From Isoetes taiwanensis (taxonomy: Eukaryota > Streptophyta > Lycopodiopsida > Isoetales > Isoetaceae), in the NCBI GenBank assembly GCA_021234155.1, contig JAJEKV010000195.1:327635-391634 (forward strand): DNA of 64,000 nucleotides. The letters are read 5' to 3'. The notes under the pieces were generated by a model that saw only the letters and a list, made by a program, of their open reading frames with translations, did no database searches and was not told where the DNA came from. The position numbers and the translations under genes are program-made. This document shows positions 36,423 to 47,905 of the stretch, piece after piece. Within the stretch, counting starts at the first letter, position 1; each line of letters opens with the position of its first letter.

Positions 36423-37360
36423 CAGTGTTGTCAGGTACGTTTAATACGATACGGGTATTATATGTACTTAACGTATTAATACCATATGCATACCTCTCAT
36501 TTAAAAAGTACTTTAAATACGTTTTTTGGAATTATAAAATACTTATTAAATACGCAAAATATGTACTTTACGTACAATACTTTAAGTACTTCCTGTAATT
36601 TTTTAGAACTATTATTTCTTGTATTGCAGTTGAAATAGTTGCAATAACAACTAGTATGAAGAACTTCAAGTTTTAAATAATGAACCGGAATATATTACTC
36701 TAGAAGATTAAGTATTTCTCAAAGTTTTCAATCCAAAATGTGTCTATTTAAGAGATATATTATAGTTTGCAATCTACACCCACAAACAAATAAATTTAAG
36801 TAGTTGTTGCTCATTTTTAACGCATCAAAGCTAACCTTGAGACCTACGTATTTCTTTCACGGCATGAATACAAGCTCTTTGAAGTATTAAGGAGAAGGTG
36901 CATCTCCGCCATGACAAAACAAGGAGAAAGGTGGAGTGCATCTCCATCTCCATTCAGATTAAAGACTAGGGTAAGAAGAAAGAGGGGGAAAACACAGAGG
37001 TTTTGGGTTTTTATTTGCAAGAAGTTTGGTTTTTTTGTTTTTTTAAACTACAATTCCATAATTTCCCTAATGTCTAAAATCTCCTAATGTGTTTTTTACT
37101 CCTATTCCATAATATATAATAATGTACATTTCCTAATGTATAATCTACCAATTCTATTAGTCTAATGTTATTTGGATGCTCTTTTTTTTTTTTTTTTTTT
37201 TAAGCATGCGTATCATATGTATTACATATTATCGTTAATCTGTATTAATAAAACAAGAGCTCAATTTGACTGTCGACTTATAGGTATAGTAATGCATTAT
37301 AATCTTGTGGGAAAATGCGGGGCGTATGTAAAATAAAATGCAGATGCGTAAACAACACTG
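36423..37360. mobile_element. hAT-type non-autonomous element, 938 bp
   Basis: Perfect 8-bp target duplication ATTTGGAT at 36415-36422 and 37361-37368. The termini are inverted repeats: CAGTGTTGT at the left and ACAACACTG at the right. The left subterminal region repeats TACG- and TACTTTAA-like motifs, as expected for transposase binding sites. No transposase frame is present. An internal poly(T) run lies at about 37180-37201. The 8-bp duplication together with a CAGTG terminus identifies the hAT superfamily. Confidence 0.9.
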
Positions 37361-37368
37361 ATTTGGAT

Positions 37369-38630
37369 GCATTCGTAATGTTTTGGTATTATATTCTCAT
37401 AATGCAAATCTTTGTCTTTTTGCTGAGCATATATTTGATGTGGAATATTGATAACATGTGATTTTGCACAACTCTCTTATCTCTCTATTCTATTCTATTT
37501 ATCGTAAGTTGTCCTATGTGGGAATGGTTCTCATAGTGTATTGTTCGATGCATGATGCTTGTGTATGATGTTATTAGCATCCTTAAACCCCCACTTAGTC
37601 TTTATGACAAACCCCACGTGTTCATGGTGTAAGCAGATAGACATGAGGCTTAAAAGAACGTCAAGCAGTTTAGAGTCTCAACTGAGTTAGAAGTCTGGGA
37701 GATATTTGTGAGCCTTTAGCAAGGCCTTGTTATTGTCTTATGAAACTTAACCTATGGATTCTTATAGCATAAAGTATTGTCAATGTATAAGCATGATTAC
37801 ATCTTTGAGAGTTGAGCTCATAGGCATTATTGGATATGGCTTGGATTAAAGATTCAATTATTTACCTTGAGTTTGGCTTAAAAATGCTTTGGCATTGCAT
37901 TATCCAACTCATGTATAAGAACTTGTTATTAGTGTTCATGCAAGCCTTGATGGGATCTCGGGTTACCTGGAGGGCTAACCCGACAGGCTCCTCATGCAAC
38001 ACACCTGATAAATAATATTTTTTGATTAAAAAACTCAATTTACCTATTGAATCAGTAGCCAAGGATGTTTGCCTACAAATTTTTTTGGTTTTGCTTCAAT
38101 AACAGCTGTGCTTGCTCTTTTTGGACATGCTCATTATTAGTGTTCTGTAAACGCAAAATTTGAATAAAACGAACAAGCTTAGAATAAGTTATGGTCAAAT
38201 TAAAGTTGATGTTTTTTGTTGCCCATGTGCTAAAAATTTGACATTTTTTAACTTAAAGGTGGAATTTGAGCCTTGATGAGTCCGCGATCAAGGTGATTTT
38301 TTTGTCATGTAGAGAGTTCATATCAATGAAAACAATGTTACGATTTAGTATTATTTAAATTCCTTACCTTCATTTGGCTTAACAATATGAAGATATAAAT
38401 GGGTTTTGCTATTGCTATGGCTCCATCTACGTCAGATTGTTTATTCCAGGATAGGCGATGTTAAGAGTTTTAAATGTTGACATACCTAAATGCAAGTTAG
38501 TTCAAATTTTTATAAATATAAGTGGCTTATTGAATTGCACGCTTCATAGCAGCAATTTGCAGTCCATTCGTATGGTCCATGTCATGAAGAAAATAGAGTA
38601 GATGGGTCTCCATTAGTTCATACATGTTTA
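37369..38630. other. No recognised gene
   Basis: AT-rich DNA continuing after the hAT element. The stretch 37950-38015 (GGGATCTCGGGTTACC... to CATGCAACACACC) could be an LTR end but has no partner. No RNA gene seen. Confidence 0.35.
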
Positions 38631-39024
38631 AATATGTAATTTGTACAATGTCAGTCAAAGGTAACTTGTTTAGAGATTACACATAGTGAGGCCATCTCCT
38701 CTTGCCTTCAATATTTGAATATGTAATCTGAACAATGGCAGTCAAAGGTGACTTGCTCAGAGATTGCACATAGTGAGGCCATCTCCTTTTGCCTTCAACA
38801 TCTGAAGAATTCTGTCAATTAGAAGTTTATGTATATTTAATTAACCCTTTGTAGCAACCATTTGCGGTCCATTCATATGGTCCATGTCATATAGCAACTA
38901 GATTAGTTAGGTCTCCATTACTTTGTGCATGTTTATGTTTTATGTAATCGGACATTGGCACTTCAAGGTGACTTTCTTAGGGCTTAGACATGGTGATGCT
39001 ATCTCCTTTTGCCTTCACTATCTC
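38631..39024. repeat. 87-bp tandem repeat plus a displaced third copy
   Basis: Units 38631-38717 and 38718-38804 both begin AATATGTAAT and contain CATAGTGAGGCCATCTCCT. A diverged third copy lies at about 38938-39024. Around them CATTC.TATGGTCCATGTCAT occurs at about 38566 and 38871, so a larger unit of about 305 bp was also duplicated. Confidence 0.8.
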
Positions 39025-39305
39025 GAGAGTTATGCCAAGAGTTATGTCAATTAGCAATTAGGTTAGTGACGAGATATTTTGTTAGCCCTAATACAATGAT
39101 CCATTGGCAAAAATCCCTACATGCATCCAATATTGGATGGATCGACATACTATTGAATGGATTGACTAAGGAATGACATCTAGCATGAGCATTTACCACA
39201 TTGCAACTCATTCAAATTGATGGGACTATAAAATGGGTTCCACACAATTACTCATTTGTTTTCCCAATAGAATCTCTACATAGCAAATTGCCCACTAATG
39301 CCCGA

Positions 39306-39392
39306 CATATTTCGATAGCTTGGCAACTTTATGCTTAGGTACCAAGCACATTTCGATAGCTTAGCAAGCTTTAATGCTTAGGTATGACAAAC
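39306..39392. repeat. Short tandem duplication, about 45 bp
   Basis: CAT.TTTCGATAGCTT.GCAA with ATGCTTAGGTA occurs twice in succession (from about 39306 and 39350). Non-coding. Confidence 0.6.
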
Positions 39393-40440
39393 AAATATAT
39401 TACTGCTAATTTTTTGCCACCTCTCAAATGCAGATGGCATACCTCCCCTACATATGAGTGCATCCCCTTTGCCTGTACATTGTGATGTCATGGCGAGTAT
39501 GAACAAGTTGAAGGATAAGCAACGTTTTTAACATGTCACTATTATTTCTACCTTGGGTTGCTACATTGTCTTTGTATGTTTTTTAATTTCCACCTATTAT
39601 CAAACAGTTGTGCAAAAAATGCTACCACTTATATTCCTTTTCTAAAGGCATAATAGCACCTTATTATCATTTACAAAAGCCTTGCGCATTGTAGTCTAGG
39701 GATCGTGCAACACCATGAATGAAAGGCTATTGTGATTGTCCTCTCTAACCATACAATTACACATTGGAGTTTTGAAGACAACTATTGTAGTATGGAAGTT
39801 AAACTGATGTCGCTCCATCTCCTTCCCACCCTCATATACCAACACCAATGTAAGACTTTGTTGCCAAAGCCTGACAATGCTGGGTAAAACTTTAGATGCA
39901 AGGAATCAAGTTCAATTCCTACAATAAAATCGTATTTATGCCCGGCAATGCGGGGCACCCATTACTAGTGCTTATATGGTTTGATTTGGGCATGGGAGGC
40001 ATATGCTTATATTGTATAAGATGGGTGCTTTTCGGTGGGGATCCCTACCAGCGCATGTTAACGTGGAGGTGGGGATGATCCGTCAGCCTTAAAAGGACAT
40101 TTTTAGACCATTCAGGATGCAAGGTGTACACAGTTCAGAGTATCAAGTAAGAAACTAAAAATGTTAAGTAAAAACAAGTAGAATTTTGTTGAAATTCCTT
40201 AAATGAGACGGTCGTGGTTGGTTGAGGGGCATATATTGCAATTAGCTATCTTAACGTAGGCCGATCGAATCACTGAGACTGGGTTCACATAGGTATGAAA
40301 TCATGCAAAATGGCTCGTTATTTTCGAGCAAATTTTTCGAGCAAGGCCAATGTAAAGACCAGTGTGCACTGTGTGCAGTGCAACACTCAAAATATCAATC
40401 ACTTGAGAACACTAGGAACTCTACCTTCCACAAAAAAGGC
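39393..40440. other. Upstream flank of the V-ATPase gene
   Basis: No gene recognised. The final 300 bp presumably hold distal promoter sequence of the V-ATPase G gene, but no further motif stands out. Confidence 0.4.
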
Positions 40441-40454
40441 CCACTACGCATAGA

Positions 40455-40490
40455 CACGTGTAACTATCTTGTGACTAGGGTTATATAAAA
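40455..40490 (+). promoter_or_regulatory. V-ATPase G core promoter: G-box and TATA box
   Basis: A G-box CACGTG lies at 40455-40460 and a strong TATA box TTATATAAAAG begins at 40481. The ATG is at 40562, so transcription should start near 40510 with a 5' UTR of about 50 nt. The G-box suggests control by bZIP or bHLH factors, which is an inference from plant promoters in general. Confidence 0.65.
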
Positions 40491-40561
40491 GGGAACGTGT
40501 TGTTTTATGGTTTTGTAGCCTGTTGTTCGATCTCTTTCGATCTAGGCACATATCGATCGGC

Positions 40562-41983
40562 ATGGACAAAGGGCAGGGTGGAATTCAACAGCTTCTTGCT
40601 GCAGAACAAGAGGCCCAGAATATTATCAACAAAGCCAGAAATGGTGATCTAGCTTTTCTCCTCTTTATAGACCCTTTTATTTTTCTGTCTCAGATCTTTC
40701 GTTTTCTCTTTTCTTGTAACAATGGTTTTAGATGTCCCTTTTCAAATACTCGCAATGCACTAGCGTGGCTTAACTGCATTCATATATCTGTATTTGAGGG
40801 TTGTCTGATCCTGTCTTATACCAAGAATTTGCAGTAAAGTTCAAGTCTTTTGAGGTCCCATTTATCTTGATCCAAGAAGTGGTAATCTTTGTTTTGCGTC
40901 CCATATAGACTAATTACAGTCGCCGCTCAATTCATCTGACAGGAAATCAGTGTTCTAAATACGCCTATGAAGCAAGAAAGCTTTCAGAAGAATACGTGTT
41001 TGAAGTTGTAGTATGATCACGGATAATTTTTAACATAATATACACTTGCAAGCATAAAATTGAGCAGATATTATAACCTGAAGTGCAAAGCATATGCTGT
41101 AATAAGGTGTTTACACTATATGCTTTGTTATGACTGTTTGAACACGTGAAGTTTATTTTACAGTATATCCTTTGCACTTCTAACATAGTGTACGCGTTTA
41201 AGCATAAAAATGGAGCAGATACCATCACCTGAAGTGCAAAGGATATGCTGTACTAGTATGTTCACGTTATGTCCTGTGTTATGACTGTTTGAAGACATGA
41301 AGTTTTATCTTTAAGTGTTCTGTTAAGACTGGTAGAACATATGAAGCTTGTTTTACAGGAGTTTAATATTTGCGGGACAGGTTTTGCCACTAAGAAAATA
41401 TACCAAGCAAATTTAAGTAATGAAACTACAGTTGTTTCTTTGTTTGGAAGCATGTTAGTTTGTAGAACATAAACTATGTGGCGATGTGCTATCCTTATAA
41501 GCTGACATCATGCGGCCATATGCTTTAGCTAAAATGGCGCGATTGAAGCAAGCAAAAGAGGAAGCAGAAAGAGAAGTATCTGCATATCGGGGACAACGGG
41601 AGAGCGACTATGTTAAGAAGCTTAAAGAGGTATATCTTGCAACTTACTGAAGCTATGAGATATTCTTAAATGCAGAGTTCGTGTGGATTTTTAACTGTGT
41701 TTTACTAGTTGGAAGTCTATTTAATATGTCACCAACATTTGCTTTTAGTAACATGTATTTAGAATACAGACGAGCGGAGATACTGGGAACAATTTGAAGA
41801 GGCTCGAAGGTGAAACAGCAGCTAAGATTAAACGTCTAACGACTGATGCATCAAAAGTGTCAACTGAGGTAATACACTTTTTCAGGTTTTTCTTATCTTG
41901 TTGTGTCATTATTTATACCAACCAACTGAACTTTGCAGGTGACTTCATTGCTGCTCAAATATGTGACCATTGTTAATAATTGA
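40562..41983 (+). CDS. VHA-G: V-type proton ATPase subunit G, four exons
   Basis: Subunit G pairs with subunit E in the peripheral stalk of the V1 sector, which holds the catalytic head against rotation while protons are pumped into vacuole and endomembrane compartments. Exons: 40562-40643, 41529-41629, 41770-41868, 41939-41983, all with GT..AG introns (885, 140 and 70 bp). The protein has 108 residues, the normal size. It begins MDKGQGGIQQLLAAEQEAQN and continues KMARLKQAKEEAEREVSAYR, the hallmark conserved N-terminus. The rest is helical and charged (RLEGETAAKIKRLTTDASK) and ends SLLLKYVTIVNN. All phases join cleanly and no stop interrupts, so it appears intact. Its only close neighbours are transposon debris and an unrecognised exon-like region downstream. 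Confidence 0.96.
41031..41305. repeat. Diverged 151-bp tandem duplication in VHA-G intron 1
   Basis: Copies from about 41031 and about 41182 share AGCATAAAA.TGAGCAGATA, CCTGAAGTGCAAAG.ATATGC and TTATGACTGTTTGAA in the same order. The duplication accounts for part of the long first intron. The splice sites lie outside it. Confidence 0.7.
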
Positions 41984-42060
41984 TCAAACATCTGCTTATT
42001 ATAATATTGATTTTTCTTTGTTATTGATTTTTTATTCTAAGATCCATGGAGATCTTGTTC

Positions 42061-42066
42061 AATAAA
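42061..42066 (+). terminator. Polyadenylation signal of VHA-G
   Basis: AATAAA lies 78 nt past the stop codon, in a T-rich context, giving a compact 3' UTR. Confidence 0.5.
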
Positions 42067-42870
42067 CAATTTTTTGCTGTTAATTCTATGTAAATTACAA
42101 ATCACGCGTGGAATATAATTCTGGGGAAAAATAGCGTTTGAACTAAAAGAAATGTAAGTAAATTATTTTTCTGTGTTTCAAGAATGCAATTACCTTTGAG
42201 AAAGTAAACCTTCAAGGTACCATACAAAGACCTGCCTTCTCTTGCTTCTACAAGAAATATTTGTACAGATTTTTATTTTTAGCAGGCTTGCTTAAAGCGA
42301 GGTATGCCATTTACTGCAAATCTACGGTGTCCATGTATCATGCCACAAGCTTCAAGGGTTTATCTGTGATGTCAGATTTTGAGTGGGGGCTATGCATGAA
42401 GGTAGTTCAGTATCTTCTGGGAATAACATCTTCTTGCTGCAGATATCATGTCCAAGCAGGACACAATTTGCATGATAACTCATTCCCATGAGTAAGTTTA
42501 ATGCAGTCGTGACAGAACTCAACCATCTAAGACAACGAAAAACTGGGGGTTCAACTGTAAATAATGCAATCTCCCAGGCAAATTGTTCATCCACAGCAAG
42601 GGATTGAGCTATATGCTTCTGGTTAATATTGGATTTTGCATCATCGTTTCTCCTATCATTTATCTGATCATGTTCATGGCAAATTATTTATTAAATCAAG
42701 ACTTGAAAATACCATCGTTTGGAATAACCACTACTGCACTAGCCTGCCTTCATTCTACCTTCATTTCTGTTTCCAAGGAAGTTTAGTCTTTGCTCACATT
42801 TAGTTGCTTTGATAACGCATGAAGAAAATAGTAGAGCAAGGGGACATGGGTCGTAGTAGGTTAAAGGAGT
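42067..42870. other. No recognised gene
   Basis: AT-rich spacer between VHA-G and the exon-like segments that follow. Nothing else supported. Confidence 0.4.
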
Positions 42871-42880
42871 TACAGGAATC

Positions 42881-44988
42881 TTAGAGCAGCAAGCTAGTGT
42901 AGAAGAAATGGGAGGAAGATATTGGAGGATTCTGTTGCATGCTGATGGTGTGCCTATAAATACAAGGTATATTGGTTTCTGTTGTTGCTGTTGTTGGGTG
43001 AATGACCAATCATAATGCTAGTGTACATGCTATTTTACAGTTAATGATTTAAGATAAAGTTGCAGATGGACATGTCATGCTGTGTGGGCCTTTGTCACTT
43101 TAGTGGAGCAAGGATATTTGCTAGTAAGTTCACAGGCATTTCTACTTGCCAACATGTAGTTGAACTTTGTCTTTTCTTGAATGCCATCAAGGCTTATCAA
43201 TGTTATGTATATCTTTAAACATTGCGAGTGTTTGGTAGCACATTCCATTTTCTTAAAAACTGGCTGCTAGGACATGCATTGATCATCATATATTGTATTT
43301 GCAGGGCCACTCTGAAGCAAGGCTGGCATGGGATGCATGGAAGGATTAGATCAAAGTGCAGAGGATATGCAGATTAGATGTGAAGCAAAGCTCTCACATG
43401 CCTCAAAGGTGCACATTCGAAGAATTAATATCTCAGGCCTGCTCAAATTATGCCCCAACATGTTGACACCTTATCTATTGGTGAAGAAGCCTTTGTCACG
43501 TGGCTTTTTGCCTAGATAGATTTAACATTTCTGAAGTCATGATGTTATCTGCCACAAACAGCTTTATTTCTGCAGAAGACAATTCTCCATCCATATTTTC
43601 CGCATGGGCAATGGAAAAGGACCTTGCATCTTAAAGACTAAAAATTCTTTATCTTGTCTTCAACCTGAAGATGCTTAGACATTCTTGACGACAAAAGCTT
43701 GCTATATGCATTTGAAGGATGCAAAGAGGACAGTATGCCTTGCTACAGGTAGCTTAAGCTTGGTTACACAAAAAGTTATATCCGGAAAACAATCCTTGGG
43801 CTATTTTTACGTAATGTACAAGGGTAGACGTACATGCATTTGCAGATCATTTTGCACAATTTGCATATGATGAAGTGAATGTGTTCCTTGTCCGTTTCAT
43901 ATGTTTTATTTCCTATCCATAATGTAATTCCCATCCTGCCTCATTGATCTACATTGTTCATGTGTTGATGTGCTGATTGGGTGCATTACTTTCTTAGAAT
44001 GAATATTGTTTGGCAAAACATTTGCCAATGACTCAAAAGGATTTAAGCTCGGATGGTGAGATTTGGGCCCCTCAATCTGCTCTTGATTTCAATAAGCGTA
44101 GAACCAGAATATTATCAAGGTAGTCTGTTTGAATTGGAAAAGCCAGTGGAGGGATTCCTGCAGTTCAGCAAACAAAAAAAAAATCTTCTGATCATGTAGA
44201 TTGCATGTTTGAGGTCCAGATAACCCTGTTTGCTAAGGAACCTGCAACCACGATCCTAGTTGATTTGACAAGCCAGCTAAAGTGGACTATAAAATGTATG
44301 TGTGGAGAAGTAAATATGCCATATTGGAGCTTTTAGTACTTTGCTAGATGTTTCTACATAGCTTATTTAAAGATGTTCCCTGCCTATTGGAATGAAATTC
44401 AGTTCTGAGCTGTCATTTCTGTTTTGGCTGATCATCTTATTCACTCTTTCGTTTCCATGGTATTTTACATGAGGCCAATAATACATTGAAGGAAGTTGCA
44501 TCACCAAGTTCAAATACATGGGCTGCATTTCTTTTTGCAAGTGCTACGTTTGGACAAGGCCAGACAATTCTTTGACTGTAATATAAGATGAAGCTATCAG
44601 GTCTAAAGCGTAAATTTTTTTTGCTGCAGTTTTTAAGGCATGTGCTATGGCAAAGGATCTTTTACAAGGCAGGCTCATGCACGAAAATGCTTTCGAATGT
44701 CATGAAATCATGCAGCAACATACAAGCAGTAGACCAGGGGAGGCTTATTTATTAAGGCAATCATTGAAAGACAGGACCATTATGAAATAATCGCTATGTG
44801 TAGTATGGCCAATATTTCTGCTTCAGCATACAAAAACAAAATGCAAGGTGGTGTAAATCCAAATGAGTTGATATGTTTGAACATCCTGAAGAAATTTATT
44901 AGCATTGGAGCACTAGATCAAGACGGGGCCATTTATGAAATAAGCGCTATAAATAGGCTTCCAACAGACGGGGGCCATTTATGAAATA
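42881..44988 (+). pseudogene. Exon-like segments of an unrecognised gene or pseudogene
   Basis: Four plus-strand pieces look like coding exons with usable splice sites. 42881-42967 follows TTACAG, reads VEEMGGRYWRILLHADGVPI and is followed by GTATAT. From about 43306, after TTGCAG, ATLKQGWHGMHGRIRSK soon meets a stop. About 43998-44120 contains LSSDGEIWAPQSALDFNKRR before AGGTAG. About 44640-44789, after CTGCAG, contains FECHEIMQQHTSSRPGEAYL, then a stop. 44796-44984 has NPNELICLNILKKFISIGAL in a further frame. I do not recognise the family. Early stops suggest decay, but wrongly placed exon limits could produce the same picture. Confidence 0.35.
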
Positions 44989-45016
44989 AGCGCTATAAAT
45001 AGGCTTCCAACAGACG
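44925..45016. repeat. Perfect 46-bp tandem duplication
   Basis: Units 44925-44970 and 44971-45016 (GGGGCCATTTATGAAATAAG... to CCAACAGACG) are identical. It falls at the end of an exon-like segment and inserts extra sequence with stops in some frames. The identity means it is very recent or an assembly artefact. Confidence 0.9.
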
Positions 45017-46040
45017 ACGTTAAGTTTGCCCAATTCTCGCAATGGTGGAAACTATGATTCTGGTATTGTATTGTATTAAAAATGGTTTATTTGTGCATGT
45101 TTGAGCTGCTTCTTTGTTTTGAGGGGCAAATTTCTATTCTGGAGTGGTTATTTATGGTTTAATTTGTGTTTTTAGCAAAGGTACGTTTTTGGAAAGCCGC
45201 GAGACTGGTTTTGGAAAGCAGGGGACGACTGTCCTCCCTGATCCTGTTCTGTCGATTTTGAGGCCCAATACGGCACATAGGAGTCTCGAAGCTTTGGCTA
45301 TGGCGCAACGTCCTGTAGCTCCAGCCCCGAAATCTGCCGACCGTCTGGAATCGCGAAGCTATATATAGCGCTTCAGCAGGAGCTCCGGATCTGCAAGCTC
45401 AGCAGAAAGTGGTGTTCGATCCTCTTCACAAGCGTTTTCAGACCACAGATGGGCTTTCATATCTGCAGTATGAGATGAAATCTTTACCTTCGCAGCAGGT
45501 CATGGATTTGCAGCATACTTTTGCGGCCATGGTATTGCTGCCCAGCTCTGTGATGCAGCTTCCCGCTATGCCAAAGAAAATGGCTATGGCGTATATTAGC
45601 CCTTGCTGTTAGTTTCCGGCAGTCCATAGCCGGCTTCAATGGGTTTTGCATTCTTCTTATTTTTTGTGGGACGAACCATTGGTCTGTTTTGCACCATTGA
45701 AACTTTCGTGGGGTACCCGTGCAAAAAATTAAGGGCCCTTGATCTAGGAATATTCCTCAAATCAATGGTCCAGAAAACAAGATATAAACATCCCATTAAG
45801 TATTACATTTAAATTCCCATTAAGATATAAATACCCACAAGCGGAAGGGCAAAAAAGGCTAGTATGTAACTTTGCTCCTGCTGCTTGTTTATGTCCGGTT
45901 TTTTTTTTTTTTTTTTTTGAGCTTTTTCAGCGTGTATACTAAACTCTTTACATGTGGAATTATTATAATAGTCAATTATAATTTTTTCTTGTACAGCCAT
46001 GGATGGATAACCTGTTATATTTTGTCATTCCAATCATGGC
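45017..46040. other. Unassigned; one open stretch at 45144-45612
   Basis: The part from about 45180 to 45612 (plus) has a more protein-like composition than its flanks (VLPDPVLSILRPNTAHRSLE; DPLHKRFQTTDGLSYLQYEM), but in two different frames and with no family I recognise. It could be a last exon of the preceding unrecognised gene or a retroelement piece. A poly(T) run lies at about 45899-45918. Confidence 0.3.
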
Positions 46041-46048
46041 ATCGGAGG

Positions 46049-46239
46049 CAGGGTTTGAAATTAGAATTTGCCCTAACCATTAAAAATGCCTGCTTACATT
46101 TAAGGCTACCGGAAGTACATGAAATTATAGTGTACTTTCCCGGAAATCCTTAGAAACTTCTCCAAAAATAGCTTGAAAAAACCCGGGAATATTTTTTGGC
46201 TAGATTTTTAAGGGTCGACCCCCCCAATTTCGAACCCTG
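46049..46239. mobile_element. hAT MITE, 191 bp
   Basis: Perfect 8-bp target duplication ATCGGAGG at 46041-46048 and 46240-46247. Terminal inverted repeats: left CAGGGTTTGAAATTAG, right (reverse complement) CAGGGTTCGAAATTGG, 14 of 16 matching. No coding capacity. Different terminus from the 938-bp element at 36423, so a separate hAT family. Confidence 0.9.
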
Positions 46240-46398
46240 ATCGGAGGTCTTAGCTTAAGTGCACTTGCAAATACTGCTATCCCATATGAATAGGTAAATT
46301 ATATAACCTATTGTTTGCATGCATATGCCGAGAAAGAAATCAAAATATGAATGTTCAAGTGCAACACTACATGTATGTTATTGTCTTACTTCTATGAA

Positions 46399-46466
46399 GC
46401 AAAAGGGGATTCGGTCTTCTACTTGTTAAAATGCAAAAGGGGATTCGGTCTTCTACTTGTTAAAAT
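46399..46466. repeat. Near-perfect 34-bp tandem duplication
   Basis: Units 46399-46432 and 46433-46466 repeat GCAAAAGGGGATTCGGTCTT and the bases that follow. Non-coding. Confidence 0.9.
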
Positions 46467-46500
46467 GCATCATTTAACTGGCAATTACACAGGAAATTGA

Positions 46501-46755
46501 AGATATTTATAGCACTATTATTTTCTACAAAATGTGAAGGAATGACATACATATATAGATTGTGTTCACAAGAAGTGATCACATAAAAAGCAAGAAAACA
46601 AAAGACTAACCTTTGAAGATATTTATAGCACTATTATTTTCTACAAAATGTGAAGGAATGACATACATATATAGATTGTGTTCACAAGAAGTGATCACAT
46701 AAAAAAACAAGAAACAAAAGACTAACCTTTTTGATCTGGAATTTTGATCTGGAAT
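46501..46755. repeat. 116-bp tandem duplication followed by a 13-bp one
   Basis: Units 46501-46616 and 46617-46732 (AGATATTTATAGCACTATTA... to AAAGACTAACCTTT) are nearly identical apart from a few A insertions or deletions near the end. Directly after, TTTTGATCTGGAA occurs twice at about 46729-46755. No coding frame. Confidence 0.9.
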
Positions 46756-46759
46756 TACC

Positions 46760-47112
46760 TTTTGTAGGCACTTTGAAATGGGGAACCAACAGTAGCTAAG
46801 ACTCATGCAGATTGATGGGAACACTACTGCAAGCTAGACCCAAATGTAGACAAAATTGAAAATGCAAAAAACATTATGCCACCTCATGTTGATTAGCTGA
46901 TGTAGGGGAGAATGGACGAGAAACTAGGTAGAAAATTGAGCCAATTAGCATCAACTTTAGTGCATTCACATCTGCATAGACCTCTTCAAATTGGGAAATG
47001 CTAAGAGCTCAAAGATCAGTGCTAAATTATGTCCAACAAATTAGAGCTAATTTTTCAGCATGGTCTGACCAGCTCTATATAGTGTGTATTGATGCTAATA
47101 AAATACTTATAT
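46760..47112. other. No recognised feature
   Basis: AT-rich spacer up to the LINE target duplication. Confidence 0.4.
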
Positions 47113-47141
47113 GTGTATACTATTTTTGCCAATCTTAAAAT

Positions 47142-47876
47142 TATTATTATTATTAAATTAACTTGCTCTCTTGGGGCCTTGAAGAGGCCACGGAGCCTGT
47201 GTACATAACTGTTTACAGTTTCAAGAGAAAGGAACGGTGGGCATCCACCGCCTTGATGTATAATCCTAGGTCTAAATATGATGAGTATAATGAAATATCA
47301 GCAAATAAGGAACAAAAATCATGTGTCTGGATCTTGAACTTTTCCCAGATATCCAAATATGCATAGCATGAAGTAAATACATGGTCCTTGTCTTCTATGT
47401 ATTGCATATCACAAAGTCTGCAAATTCTCTCTGGAGCTGGCATCTTATACCATCTGCCAGTCTCTAGCTTGCTTGTGTGAACTGGTCCTATACCTTGCCA
47501 TTAGCCTTTTCAAGTGCCTCGGTATATCAACATTGAGGTATCCTTGGCTCTTATGATCAGCTGCTCGATTGACATGTTGCACATAGTGTTGCATCTTGCT
47601 GCCTTGCGAGGCCCAAAGGCGGTCAATTGCTAATTGTTCCAAGAGGGAGCGAGCATCCACTTTGTTATCTGGCCAATTTTCCATCGTCAATCCCCATTTA
47701 CTTGCCCAGTTCAATACGTCCTTGTACCAGCCTGCTTGGTCTGAATTTAGTAGCGCAAGATGTGATAGCCTATTTTGTGGCTACTCCATGACTCTGTTTA
47801 CAAAGTTAACAGTCTGGTATAAGGCCTCCATCTCCAAAGGAAACAAGCCAAAATGAGATCTTATTGATGCGAACAC
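47142..47876 (-). mobile_element. 5'-truncated LINE with (TAA)n tail and 29-bp target duplication
   Basis: A perfect 29-bp direct repeat (begins GTGTATACTATTTTTGCC) flanks it at 47113-47141 and 47877-47905. The TTA triplet run at the left is the microsatellite tail read in reverse. On the minus strand the coding part reads HLKRLMARYRTSSHK (about 47510), then PAPERICRLCDMQYIEDKDH (47443-47380), the CCHC-like C-terminus of ORF2. One frameshift separates them at about 47450. A typical target-primed insertion, recent by its perfect duplication. Confidence 0.93.
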
Positions 47877-47905
47877 GTGTATACTATTTTTGCCAATCTT
47901 AAAAT

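Noticed and set aside
36044-36598. 184-codon open frame across the left end of the hAT element
   Set aside because: It runs from flanking DNA into the transposon, so it cannot be an ancestral gene.
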